A DNA stretch of 64,000 nt from Micrococcales bacterium (GTDB taxonomy: Bacteria > Actinomycetota > Actinomycetes > S36-B12 > UBA10799), in NCBI GenBank assembly GCA_016703125.1, contig JADJCR010000005.1, forward strand, positions 186,001-250,000, read 5' to 3'. Every line of letters begins with the position of its first letter. Within the stretch, counting starts at the first letter, position 1. Positions 1-9,090 of this stretch are shown in pieces. A model generated the notes under the pieces. It was not told the DNA's origin and did no database searches. It saw only the letters and a list, made by a program, of their open reading frames with translations. The translations under genes were made by a program, and so were the position numbers.

Positions 1-503
1 CGCAGGAACCGGCGCAACTCGGCCGGTTCGACCTGTTCGGCGATCGTGACCACCTCGGCCTCCAGGTCGGCGAAGGTGGGGATCCGGGGGCTTTCCGCGG
101 TGATCACCCCCACATGCGCCGCGGAGATCCGCCCGGCCCGGAACGCCGCATGCACCACCGGCAGGTGCTGCAGGGCATTCCCGCGGGCCACCAGACCCGA
201 ACCGGTCTGCGGATTGGCGCCGGTGGCCACCGCGACCAGCATCCCGGTGCTGCCGGCGTGCAACACCCGGGCATCCGCGTGCTCATCAGCGGCGGCCGCG
301 AGGTCGGCCAGGTAGGCGTCGAACCGGTCACGTAACCGGGCCGCCACCGCCATCGACCCCGCCCGCTGCTCCGCGCACAACCACTGCGGGTCCGGCAACC
401 CATCCACCAACCCGCCGATCTCATCGAACACCGCAGGATGCTCGGCGGGCAGTTCCGCGGCCAGCGACAACCGCCGGGCCACCTGCCGCGACACCTCGAA
501 CAC
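1..503 (-). CDS. DUF222 / 13E12-repeat HNH endonuclease family protein, N-terminal part (cut by left edge)
   Basis: The minus strand from about position 503 to the left edge is one open frame of about 167 residues that leaves the window, so only the N-terminal part is present. It reads like the DUF222 region of the actinobacterial 13E12-repeat family: RRLSLAAELPAEHP near the start, then AEQRAGSMAVAARLRDRF, and HAAFRAGRISAAHVGVI near the edge. In this family an HNH nuclease domain normally follows; it would lie outside the window. The start is undecided, since in-frame GTG codons cluster at 501-518 behind a GGTGGGGG stretch that could act as ribosome binding site. The gene is divergent from the radical SAM gene at 667. 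The family is often multicopy and its cellular role is not established. Confidence 0.75.
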   Translation of the reverse strand, partial: MFEVSRQVARRLSLAAELPAEHPAVFDEIGGLVDGLPDPQWLCAEQRAGSMAVAARLRDRFDAYLADLAAAADEHADARVLHAGSTGMLVAVATGANPQTGSGLVARGNALQHLPVVHAAFRAGRISAAHVGVITAESPRIPTFADLEAEVVTIAEQVEPAELRRFL

Positions 504-666
504 CACCACCACCCCCACCGATTCGAACAGTACGAACCTACCCACGGGGTACGACAAACACCACCACCAGACGACCACCTGTGATCGCGGGTGACAACGA
601 ACCGCTGATCTTGCCGTCGTGGGATGGCCGTCGGCGTCGTCCTGGCGCCGGTGCCACAATGGAGTC

Positions 667-2487
667 ATGCCCCAGCCGCAGGCGGTGGGTCTGCGGCCGT
701 CGGAGGTCATGGCATCGTTCGACGGCGCTGTCGGCGCTTACGTCCACGTACCTTTCTGCGAATGGATCTGCCCGTTCTGCCCCTACAACAAAGTCCTCGC
801 CCGGGCTGATCTCGCCGACTCCTACTTCGCGGCGTTGCTCGACGAGATCGACATGTACAAGGTTGGCTCCCCCGGGCCGTTCGTCTCTCTGTACGTGGGT
901 GGCGGGACGCCGACCTTGTATCCCGATCGCCTCGCCGAAGTCCTCGCGAGGATTCCGGTGGCGGGCGAGCGGGCGATCGAAGTCCTCCCCCTGCATGGCA
1001 CCACCGAGCGCCTGAAGACGCTGCGGGACATCGGCTTCACCGCGGTGAGCATCGGGGCGCAGTCCTTCCACGACCCCGTCCTACGGCACCTCCGCCGACC
1101 GCACGACGCGGCAATGGCACGGACCGCGATGGCCAACGCCCGCGAACTGTTCGACTGCGTGGACGTCGACCTGATCGTGGACGTCGCCCTTGAGGAACCG
1201 TCCCAGCACCCCGGCGCATTCTTGGCCGATGTGCGGGTGTGCTTCGAAGAGGGCGTGGATCAGGTGAGCACCTACCCGCTGATGCGGTTCGGCTACACGC
1301 CGTTCGGCGTGGCCCGCCATGACCGCCGGCGCGAACACGCGGTCTTGGCCGAGGTCAGCGCCCTGGCCGCGAAAATGGGGTACCAGCGGCGCTCCGTGTG
1401 GACGTTCAACAGGATCGGGGCCGCGTCGTACACCTCGATCACCCGTCGGCGTTTCATGGGCTTCGGCGCTGGGAGTTCCTCCTTCGCCGGCCACGACTTC
1501 TACGTCAACCACTTCGGCCTGCTGACTTACATCGACGCGGTGGCATCGGGCGAACCACCCCTGGCCCGTTGGCTGCACCTGGGGAGCCTGGGCGGCATGG
1601 CGTATGACGCCTTCTGGCAGGCCTATGCCGGCGCGATCCGCCCGTCGTCCCTGGCGCAGTCCTACGGCGGCTGGGTGCGACTGCTCCGAGCGGCCATGGC
1701 TCCCCTCGTCGCTGCCGGTCTGGTGCGCCCGGATCACGGGACTTACCGGCTGACGCCCCGCGGGTTCGACCGCTACCACGATGTGGAGCGCTGGGTCACC
1801 TATCACTTCATCGAGCCCTTGTGGGCCGAGATGTTGGCCGAGCACAAGGCCGAAGGTTCGCATGTGCCGTGGGCGGAGACAGCACACGCACGTGCCGGAC
1901 GGGGTGGCGCTTGGTGGAGCGGCACACCAGCCGGCACGTCGGTCCCGGGTGGCGTGATGGCGCCCGGTGATCTCCTGGCGCCGCTCTACGACCCGGCGAT
2001 GACACTGTCGGGCTGGGGGCGAACGCGCCGCCGACTGGTAGTCGGCGTTTCGGGCTCAGTCCTGGATGTCGGGTGCGGCACCGCCGCCGCCGCCGCGGAC
2101 GTCGACGACTACACGGGCCTGGACCGCAGTTTGGCCATGCTCGCCCAGGGGCGCTCGGTACGGCGCGTGTGCGCCGACGCGGACGCGATGCCTTTTCCGG
2201 ACGGGCGCTTCGACATGGTCGTCAGTTCGGCCTTCCTTGGCCTCCTGGCGCCCGAGAGGCGCAGGCTCATCTTGCACGAGATGGCCCGGGTATCCCGGGG
2301 GCACATCCGGATTCTCGAACCGCTGGCGCCACTGGGGCAGGTGCGGCGCACCGTGGCTCTGAGCCGGCATCCTCTGCAGTTGGCGGAACTGACCGCTGCC
2401 GGCTGGCACATCGACGCGGTCGGCCCCTCGGTGTACCTGGGGACCTACACCCTGGTGTGCGCAACCCCGGCGGATCAGTCCAGGTAG
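667..2487 (+). CDS. Radical SAM protein (HemN/HemW-like) fused to a class I SAM methyltransferase
   Basis: A 606-residue protein with two SAM-using modules. Residues about 20-400 resemble the oxygen-independent coproporphyrinogen oxidase (HemN/HemW) group: YVHVPFC leads into the CxxxCxxC iron-sulfur motif (Cys31, Cys35, Cys38) and GGGTPTLYP follows at 78-86. A winged-helix-like HemN C-terminal segment (LTPRGFDRY) comes at about 360. From about residue 430 a Rossmann methyltransferase begins, with VLDVGCGT at about 465, an acidic YTGLDRS motif and MPFPDGRFDMV, typical of methyltransferase type 11. The ATG at 667 was chosen because homology starts soon after it; ATG 709 is an alternative. The 3' end overlaps sigA by 13 nt tail to tail. 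The order of domains suggests radical chemistry and methylation on one substrate, but the substrate is unknown and no neighbouring pathway gene identifies it. Confidence 0.85.
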   Translation: MPQPQAVGLRPSEVMASFDGAVGAYVHVPFCEWICPFCPYNKVLARADLADSYFAALLDEIDMYKVGSPGPFVSLYVGGGTPTLYPDRLAEVLARIPVAGERAIEVLPLHGTTERLKTLRDIGFTAVSIGAQSFHDPVLRHLRRPHDAAMARTAMANARELFDCVDVDLIVDVALEEPSQHPGAFLADVRVCFEEGVDQVSTYPLMRFGYTPFGVARHDRRREHAVLAEVSALAAKMGYQRRSVWTFNRIGAASYTSITRRRFMGFGAGSSSFAGHDFYVNHFGLLTYIDAVASGEPPLARWLHLGSLGGMAYDAFWQAYAGAIRPSSLAQSYGGWVRLLRAAMAPLVAAGLVRPDHGTYRLTPRGFDRYHDVERWVTYHFIEPLWAEMLAEHKAEGSHVPWAETAHARAGRGGAWWSGTPAGTSVPGGVMAPGDLLAPLYDPAMTLSGWGRTRRRLVVGVSGSVLDVGCGTAAAAADVDDYTGLDRSLAMLAQGRSVRRVCADADAMPFPDGRFDMVVSSAFLGLLAPERRRLILHEMARVSRGHIRILEPLAPLGQVRRTVALSRHPLQLAELTAAGWHIDAVGPSVYLGTYTLVCATPADQSR

Positions 2488-3801
2488 TCCCGCAAGACCT
2501 GACTGCGGGACGGGTGGCGGAGTTTGCTCATCGTCTTGGACTCGATCTGGCGGATCCGCTCACGAGTGACGCCGTAGACCTTGCCGATCTCGTCAAGGGT
2601 CTTCGGCTGGCCGTCGGACAGTCCGAAGCGCATCCGGACCACTCCTGCCTCACGCTCCGAGAGGGTGTCCAGAACCGACTCCAACTGCTCCTGAAGGAGG
2701 GTGAAGGACACGGCATCCGCGGGCACGATGGCCTCGGAGTCCTCGATGAGGTCACCGAACTCACTGTCGCCGTCCTCGCCCAGCGGCGTGGACAGCGAGA
2801 TGGGCTCACGGCCGTACTTCTGGACTTCCACCACCTTGTCGGGGGTCATGTCCAGTTCGGCGGCCAGCTCCTCCGGGGTCGGCTCCCGACCGAGGTCCTG
2901 CAGCATCTGCCGCTGCGCGCGCGAGCTTGTTGATGACCTCGACCATGTGCACCGGGATGCGGATGGTACGGGCCTGGTCGGCCATGGCACGGGTGATCGC
3001 CTGCCGGATCCACCACGTGGCGTACGTGGAGAACTTGTAGCCCTTCGTGTAGTCGAACTTCTCGACCGCACGGATCAGGCCCAGGTTGCCCTCCTGGATG
3101 AGGTCCAGGAACAGCATTCCGCGACCGGTGTACCGCTTCGCCAGACTCACCACCAGTCGCAAGTTGGCCTCGAGCAGGTGATTCTTGGCCCGGCGGCCGT
3201 CCTCGGCGATCCACTCAAGCTTGATCCGGGTCTCAGTGTCCAGATCCGGGTTCTCCGCCAACTTCTCGTCGGCGAACAGGCCCGCCTCGATGCGCTTGGC
3301 CAGTTCCACCTCCTGCTCGGCGTTGAGCAGAGGGACCTTGCCGATCTGTTTCAAGTAGTCCTTGACGGGGTCCGCGGTGGCACCTGCCTGCGTCACCTGC
3401 GCGACCGGCTCGTCCGAGTCGTCGCTGTCGGAGAGGGTGAAGGTGGCCTCCTTCTCCTTCTCCTTCTCCTCCTCGATGCCCTTCAGGTCCTCTTTGAGTT
3501 CCTTCTCCAGGTCCTGCTCGAGTTCCGCGGCCTGGGTGAGCTCGGTGGGAGATACCGGATCCGCCTCAGCGGTCTTGCGACCTCTGGCTGTGGCCTTCTT
3601 GGCCGGTGCCTTCTTCGCGGCCGCCTTCTTCGCGGCCGCCTTCTTCGCTGTGGGTCCGCTGGCCGCGGCCTTGGCGGCGGGCTTGGCCGCGCTCTTCGCC
3701 GGAGTCTTCTTCGCCGCCGTGCCGGTGGGCTTCGTCGGCGACTTCTTCGCCGGCGTCGCTTTGGCCGCGGAGGCGGCCTTCTTCGACTTCACAATCGGCA
3801 C
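2475..3801 (-). CDS. sigA: Principal RNA polymerase sigma factor (SigA/HrdB), with an apparent frameshift
   Basis: Primary sigma-70, which directs RNA polymerase to housekeeping promoters. Codons from GTG 3801 give a Lys/Ala-rich N-terminal tail with repeated AAAKK units, then DPVKDYLKQIGKVPLL (region 1.2), the region 2 core DLIQEGNLGLIRAVEKFDY and YATWWIRQAITRAMADQ. Region 3 (GREPTPEELA) and region 4 (TLDEIGKVYGVTRERIRQIE) are in a different frame. The switch falls in the alternating tract at 2915-2923, where the HrdB pattern INKLARxQRQML would need one more CG dinucleotide. Restoring two bases gives a normal 442-residue protein. An intact copy is required for viability, so a sequencing or assembly indel is the likely cause. 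A GAGAGG ribosome binding site precedes the start. The stop overlaps the radical SAM gene. Confidence 0.93.
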
Positions 3802-3912
3802 GTAACAACCTCTCGTCGAGGATCGGGTCTCTCAGGACTGTTGCAGCAACACGGCTGCACACCCAGGTCAACATTCTGGCACGCCTGCCGTATTCCCCTG
3901 GCAGATGCCCGA

Positions 3913-4470
3913 TCAGGAACCGCGTGTCTTCAGTTCTCGCTTAGTGGCCCGGACCGCTGACAGGGTTCGCGTATCCACGACGTCGGCGGCGGAGAGCGTC
4001 GTCCCCTCCGCGCCATAGGGTGCGCACACCTCGCGCCAGCCTGAGGGCGTCACACCGCGCTGCTTGCCCAGCAGCGCCAGGAAGATCTTGGCCTTCGCCT
4101 CCCCGAAACCCGGCAGCGCCCGCAGCCGCGAGTAGACGTCGTGTGCCTGATCACCAGCCCAGATGAGCCCGCAATCCCCCGCATAGTCGGCCACGACTAC
4201 CTCGGCGAGCGCAACGATTCTGCGCGCCATGTTCGCCGGGTAACGATGTACCGCCGGGGTCTGCTTCATGACGTCGATCAGGCGCTCTTCTCCCACTTCC
4301 GCCACGGCCGCGGGATCCAGGCGCTCCCAGCCGAGGCGCTGGCAGATCCGGTAAGGGCCGGCGAAGGCACGCTCCATCGGCTGCTGCTGATCCAGAAGCA
4401 TGCCGACGAGCAGCGCGAACGGGTCGATGTCCAGCAGCTCGTCCGCTGCCGGATCCTGTGCCAGGTGCAT
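3913..4470 (-). CDS. HhH-GPD superfamily base-excision repair protein
   Basis: A 185-residue protein resembling small actinobacterial HhH-GPD family proteins annotated as base-excision DNA repair factors. The start LAQDPAADELLDIDPFALL and the segment LVGMLLDQQQPMERAFAGP are characteristic of this subfamily. The helix-hairpin-helix is seen as LRALPGFGEAKAKIFLALLG at about 110-130. No iron-sulfur cysteine cluster of the EndoIII type is present, and the substrate lesion cannot be told. ATG 4470 matches the usual family start. The gene lies upstream of sigA on the same strand with about 110 nt between them, and downstream of the broken DUF4192 gene. Confidence 0.8.
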   Translation of the reverse strand: MHLAQDPAADELLDIDPFALLVGMLLDQQQPMERAFAGPYRICQRLGWERLDPAAVAEVGEERLIDVMKQTPAVHRYPANMARRIVALAEVVVADYAGDCGLIWAGDQAHDVYSRLRALPGFGEAKAKIFLALLGKQRGVTPSGWREVCAPYGAEGTTLSAADVVDTRTLSAVRATKRELKTRGS

Positions 4471-4524
4471 GACCCGACGATAAGTCCCGCGGCCGGCTCG
4501 CGCTGCGCCGCCTCCTGCCGCGCA

Positions 4525-5484
4525 TTACCTCCAGCGGGATATCACCGGTGATCGTCGCCCAGGTGTCCGGCGGCAGACTGTTCTGCAGCGCGTCAGCCAC
4601 GAGCGGCGCCAAGGTGTTCGCCGGGTCTGACTCCATCGCGCGGTCCACGGCCACCAGCGCTGCGGCCCCATCACCGTCTGCCCAACACACCAGCGCCAAC
4701 GTCGCTGCGACAGAGCCGGCATGCCGGCCAGGTGTGTGACGCAGGCAGTACACCAGGCGGGTGCGAACGCGGCTGAGGCCGTACCGGTCGTCGGAACATT
4801 CGGCGAGCAGGATCTTCAGCAGCGGATCCCGCACGTGCACGTCGCGGCACGCCCTGGCCACACACACAACGTCCTGCGCAGACAACGGGCCGTCGGACAA
4901 CAGCAGGCTCAGGGCGGTCTCTTCCATTTCATCGCGCCGCCGGCGGTAGTCCCCTCGCACGGATTGCCGCAGCGTGCGGCGCACCTGTTCGGTCACCTCG
5001 TCGTCGATGTGCTCGACCGCAGCCACGAGAACGTCTCGGTGCGGGGCGCACGTCATCCCGGCGGCGATGCACTCGGCGACGACCGGGTGTTCGGTCACCT
5101 GCATCATGGTCTGACCTGCCCGCGGTCGCCGTCGCAGAGCGCGGAGCTGAACCCGCCGCCGTTCACCACCAGCAGATCGATCACGTCCATGACCGGCGCC
5201 AACGCATGCATCACCCACTCGCCCACGGCCTGTGCGTGTTCTGCCGGGAAGGCGTCGGCGTACCCGATCAGCAGCACTGCGTCCGGGACCGGATCCGGGA
5301 TCCCCTGAAGAACGGTCAGCAGCCAGTTCGGGTCGCTGGCGGCCGGCAGGTCCACGCGCAAGCTGACCTGCAGGTTCCTGTGCTCAGTGAGCAGCAGGAG
5401 GACCAGGGAGTCGGCCGGGGTGAAGGTGAGCAGGTAGGGGATGGCGGCCAGAGCCGCCTCGGGGGTGTCCAGGCGCAAGGTCAT
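4525..5484 (-). CDS. DUF4192 family protein, interrupted by frameshift(s)
   Basis: DUF4192 is an actinobacterial family of unknown function. The N-terminal half reads from ATG 5484 (MTLRLDTPEAALAAIPYLL, FTPADSLVLLLL) to a stop at 5104-5106 after SALCDGDRGQ. The C-terminal half continues in another frame, including EHPVVAECIAAGM, RGDYRRRRDEMEETALSLL and VCWADGDGAAALVAVDRAMESD. The break is inside the domain and reads TGATG, so it could mimic coupled genes, but neither half is a known stand-alone protein. After SLPPDTWATITGDIPLE the second frame runs on into the HhH-GPD gene, while the frame of the start has a stop at 4525-4527. Two compensating indels (near 5110-5160 and near 4530) would therefore restore a single gene of about 319 residues. 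The true 3' end is uncertain. Confidence 0.65.
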
Positions 5485-5555
5485 TCCCCCACGCTGCCGC
5501 GCCCAGCGCTGCGCCGAACAGACCCCATCGCGGATCTGTGGATCCCTGCGGTCAG

Positions 5556-5834
5556 TTATCCCAGCCCGTAGTCGGCCGTCGCGATGGCCTGCGCGGCCTG
5601 CGTGGCGTCGAAGTCCTCCGACCCCGCGATGAGCGGGACGAAGCCGACCAACATGCCATCGGCGAGGATCTGTGCCTCCAGACCGGCCGCGGAGTCCGCG
5701 TCCCAGATCGCCTCGCGACCACCGGGCAGCACGACGCGAATCGCGCGCTTCTGTAGACCCGTGGGGTGCACATGCGCCATGATGCGCCGGGCTCGCAGCA
5801 ATTCCACGATCTGCTCGGCCTCTTTCGGTTGCAC
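5556..5834 (-). CDS. Small protein of unknown function (92 residues)
   Basis: No family was recognised. The frame from GTG 5834 to TAA 5556 encodes 92 residues starting VQPKEAEQIVELLRARRIM and containing VHPTGLQKRAIRVVLPGGRE and WDADSAAGLEAQILADG. A GGGAG ribosome binding site sits 6-7 nt before the GTG, which supports translation and decides the start. The composition is that of a soluble, mixed alpha/beta cytoplasmic protein, with no membrane segment, signal peptide or cysteines. It lies about 70 nt upstream of the DUF4192 gene on the same strand and is divergent from the secreted lyase at 5926, with 91 nt between the starts. Confidence 0.6.
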   Translation of the reverse strand: MQPKEAEQIVELLRARRIMAHVHPTGLQKRAIRVVLPGGREAIWDADSAAGLEAQILADGMLVGFVPLIAGSEDFDATQAAQAIATADYGLG

Positions 5835-5925
5835 GGGAACTCCCTTGGCGCCGCTGTCGTCCGAAGATGGGGCATTGGTGGCTGGGCTCACCTGCCATCC
5901 GCGGGAACTCTGATAGGACAAAGGT

Positions 5926-7833
5926 ATGCGCACACCGGTGATCGTGCTGACAGTGCTCGCCCTGACCGCGGGCGTGTCGCAAGGCGCCCTGGCGGCTCCC
6001 GGCGACCCCGATCCGTCGGCCACGCCCAGCTCCAGCACCTCCCCGAGCTCCAGCACCTCCCCAACCCCCAGCACGACCCCGACCCCCAGCGCGACTCCCG
6101 GCCCGTACGGCATTCCCATGGGGCAGAACATCCGCGAGGACGCCTGGTGCCGCTTGCTGATCCCCAACCGGAAGGGGGATGCCGCGGAGGCGGACTCGAT
6201 CATGGACGACGGCATCGTCGATCTCGGGCAATACGGCTACTACCGGCTCGGGACCAAACCTGACTGGAAGCCCCAGAAGACACTCGACGGCTCGGGCAAC
6301 ACCCACGTCAACGGTCTGCACTGGGCAGTGCCGCTGCTGTACACCGGGGCGCGCCGCGACGACACCGCAATGGTGGACAGGTTCTTCGGGCTCATCGGTG
6401 ACTGGCTGGGCAAGCACCGCAAGAAGAAGCAGCGGACCTGGTCGGTGACGCAGCCGATCATCGCCGGCGAACGCCTGTGGACGCTGACCTGCGCCTCCGA
6501 CATCAGCAACGGCGCCAAGTTCGTGAAGGCCACCCGTAAGGAGGCCAATACCCAGATCAGGACCTTCAAGATCGGCAGCGGGACGAACAACACCGGGATC
6601 CACTCCCAGGGTGCGGCGCTGGCGGCCTTCTGCTACCTCGGCGACACCGAGCAGCGCGACCGGGCTGCGGCGAACCTCGACCGCCTGGCCGACTATCTGA
6701 TCCTCAACGACGGCAGCGACCGCGAGGGCTCGCCGTGGTACGCCTACTACACGTTGCGGCTGCTGCAGAACCTCGCGCCCATTTACGACCGCTGCGGGGT
6801 GCCGTACGACCGCGTCTACGCCGCCACCAACCGCGTGCAGCGCTTCCTCGCGGCAGCCGTGGACCCGAACTTCCACCTGGTCATGACCGGGGACACGCAT
6901 CGGGCGACCCTGGCTCCCAAGTGGTTCGCCCCCGACTCCGAGGCCCGGTGGGCGGCCACCGAGGGGGCCGAGGGCGCGCCCCCGCAGTCGCTGTACGAGG
7001 TCTTCAGCGGCGGCTATGTCTTCGGCCGCAACAGCTGGACCAACGTCGACGGGCACCGGCCCACGTTCTATTCGGTGCGCGTGTCGCGGCCCTACGTGAC
7101 GGCGCACGTGCACAGCGACCTCGGCTCGGTGACGTTCAACAGCTACGGCACCGAGTTCGTGGGCGATCCGGGTCCGTATCGCTACGACAGTTCGGCCATA
7201 CGCGACTACATGGTCAGCCGCTCCGGCCACAGCGTCATCCGCGTGACGGAGAAGCCCAAGAAGAAGCCGAAGAAGAAGTCCGCCACCGGCACCCTGGGAC
7301 TCCCGCTGGTGGCCTCGCAGGCCGCCTCCACCGGATCGTCGGTGCTGGCGGCCACCGAGGACCCGTACGGCCGCACGTGCCTGAAGGACCGGACCTATCT
7401 GGCCGCCCGGATCACCCGCTGCGTGTACTACGACACCGCCCTCGACTCGCTGGTGGTTGTGGACACGATCAAGGCCCGCAAGCGCATCCGCGCCGACCAG
7501 CGCTGGCAGGTGCCCAACGGTGTAAAGGTGTCGACGTCATCGCGGGGCGCCATCCTGGTCTCCCCCACAGCCCAGGCCCGGATGCTGTTCCGGGGCGGGG
7601 GCACGGTCCGCACGTACCGCCCGGGCGGCAGCCGGGCGGACGGGTGGTTCACCAACGGCTACGGCGAGTTGGTCAAAGGAACGACCCTGCAACGGGGCGG
7701 GATCATCGGCAAGGGCAAGAAACGGACCTGGATCAGCGTGCTCGCCGCCGGCGAGACCGCACCCGGGATCTCCGTGACCGACGGCGTCGTCACCGTCACC
7801 CGCGACAAAGCCACCACCTTCCCGCTGCCCTGA
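5926..7833 (+). CDS. Secreted heparinase II/III-like polysaccharide lyase
   Basis: A 635-residue exported protein. Residues 1-24 form a signal peptide (VIVLTVLALTAG, cleavage likely after ALA), followed by a Ser/Thr/Pro-rich linker to about residue 60. The region to about 330 looks like an all-helical (alpha/alpha)-toroid domain. The C-terminal beta-rich part has the heparinase II/III signature: VFSGGYVFGRNSW, then VTAHVHSDLGSVTFNSYG and FVGDPGPYRYD. Members cleave acidic polysaccharides such as heparin, alginate or related uronic-acid polymers by beta-elimination, but the substrate here cannot be told. A Lys-rich insert (KPKKKPKKK) sits at about 445. It ends 7 nt before the stop of the convergent sulfotransferase, which makes a link to sulfated glycans plausible. 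Confidence 0.75.
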   Translation: MRTPVIVLTVLALTAGVSQGALAAPGDPDPSATPSSSTSPSSSTSPTPSTTPTPSATPGPYGIPMGQNIREDAWCRLLIPNRKGDAAEADSIMDDGIVDLGQYGYYRLGTKPDWKPQKTLDGSGNTHVNGLHWAVPLLYTGARRDDTAMVDRFFGLIGDWLGKHRKKKQRTWSVTQPIIAGERLWTLTCASDISNGAKFVKATRKEANTQIRTFKIGSGTNNTGIHSQGAALAAFCYLGDTEQRDRAAANLDRLADYLILNDGSDREGSPWYAYYTLRLLQNLAPIYDRCGVPYDRVYAATNRVQRFLAAAVDPNFHLVMTGDTHRATLAPKWFAPDSEARWAATEGAEGAPPQSLYEVFSGGYVFGRNSWTNVDGHRPTFYSVRVSRPYVTAHVHSDLGSVTFNSYGTEFVGDPGPYRYDSSAIRDYMVSRSGHSVIRVTEKPKKKPKKKSATGTLGLPLVASQAASTGSSVLAATEDPYGRTCLKDRTYLAARITRCVYYDTALDSLVVVDTIKARKRIRADQRWQVPNGVKVSTSSRGAILVSPTAQARMLFRGGGTVRTYRPGGSRADGWFTNGYGELVKGTTLQRGGIIGKGKKRTWISVLAAGETAPGISVTDGVVTVTRDKATTFPLP

Positions 7834-7840
7834 CCGCCGG

Positions 7841-8932
7841 TCAGCGGTGGCTGGCGTCCTTGGCTGCCATAGTGGCCAAGCCCATGAGCAACTGGATGGC
7901 CACGTCCACCGGCACGGTGTTGACCTCGCCCTCGACATCCGCCGACGGGGCTGCCGGCACCACCAGGCTGTCGAGGTCTCCGTAGACCGCTGCGCCGGAC
8001 TGCCGGATCGCTGCGGTCATCGCCGCAGTCCGCGCGTCGATCTCTTCCAGCGCCCACGCCGGTGTCCGGATGGCGTGTTCGTCCACGCCGGGCTGGCGGC
8101 CGTCGACCAGACCCCACAAGGCCCCGCGCCGGATCCACTGGTGGTACTGCTCGGTGGGCATGGGTGCCTTGCGCTCCAGCTCCACCAGCCACTGGCGCAC
8201 CAGGGCCGCCTCTTCGTAGGTCAGCGAACGATTGGTCTTGGTCGTGACCCGTTGCAGCGTGTCGGGGATGAGTCCGATCACGCCCTCGGCGTCGCGCAGG
8301 ATCCGCAATGGGTCACCGGAGTCCACCACGATCACTGCAACCCGGTCCGCACCCACGATCTGCGCCCACCGGGCGAGCAAACCCGAGTAGTCGAAGCGGC
8401 CCCAGAACGTGGCGTTCTTCCCTCTGAGCGTCTCCTGCAACCAGTGCTCGTACGGCTTCACGACCCGCGACTTCGCATGCCGCAGGGGCCCGGGGAGCGG
8501 CTTCGGGGCCCCCGACTTCAGCGACTGCTGCCACGAGCTCGGCAGGATGAGGGCCAAGGGCCGTAGGGTCAGCAGAACCCGCACCGCACCCGGCCCGCCG
8601 AGGTCGTCGACGATCCTGGTGGCGAGGGCAGGGGCGGCGTCGGCGAACTGCTCGCTGGACACCACCGCCCGGTCCTTGCGCCGGGCGACACGGGCGATGA
8701 ACCTCTGCCACACCTCGGGCGCGACCGGCGGGTCGGCTGGATGGGCCGTGGTGGCGATGCCGAGCGCGGAGCATGAAGGCGTCCAGTGAGAGAACCGCTT
8801 GCCCGGATACAGCACACCCTGCGCCTTCAACTCCGGCCGGGCTTGAGCCAGGGAGTGCTGCAGCGCGGTGGTGCCGGTCTTGGGCGGACCGATATGTAGC
8901 AGAACCTCTCCGCTGTCGAGGAACGCGTTCAT
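7841..8932 (-). CDS. Sulfotransferase-like protein (PAPS-dependent family)
   Basis: A 363-residue cytoplasmic protein opening with LLHIGPPKTGTTALQHSL. The PPKTGTT loop (residues 16-22) is the 5'-phosphosulfate binding loop of sulfotransferases that use PAPS as donor. VVSSEQFADA at about 100 and RVLLTLRPLALILPSSWQQ at about 125 correspond to the second part of the nucleotide site (the Arg/Ser 3'-phosphate contacts). The long form with few other motifs resembles bacterial sulfotransferase-family proteins whose acceptor, glycan or lipid, is unknown. ATG 8932 places the loop at the expected distance. It is tail to tail with the secreted polysaccharide lyase, with 7 nt between stops. Confidence 0.75.
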   Translation of the reverse strand: MNAFLDSGEVLLHIGPPKTGTTALQHSLAQARPELKAQGVLYPGKRFSHWTPSCSALGIATTAHPADPPVAPEVWQRFIARVARRKDRAVVSSEQFADAAPALATRIVDDLGGPGAVRVLLTLRPLALILPSSWQQSLKSGAPKPLPGPLRHAKSRVVKPYEHWLQETLRGKNATFWGRFDYSGLLARWAQIVGADRVAVIVVDSGDPLRILRDAEGVIGLIPDTLQRVTTKTNRSLTYEEAALVRQWLVELERKAPMPTEQYHQWIRRGALWGLVDGRQPGVDEHAIRTPAWALEEIDARTAAMTAAIRQSGAAVYGDLDSLVVPAAPSADVEGEVNTVPVDVAIQLLMGLATMAAKDASHR

Positions 8933-9090
8933 GAGGGCACCCGCGGATCGTGGTCACCAATGACGTCGAGTCTCACGAGGTCCACTCTGCCAGCCCGGCC
9001 CCGCTCGGCTGGTGAGGCCGCTGGACAGGTCTTTGCCCCAGGCCCACGCAGGTGGCCCCTGTGCGCGATCAGGCTCATAGGATCAGGCCC

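Noticed and set aside
5104..7230. Long minus-strand frame through the lyase gene ending in the DUF4192 N terminus
   Set aside because: Only the last 126 codons, from ATG 5484, look like protein. The rest is antisense to the lyase.
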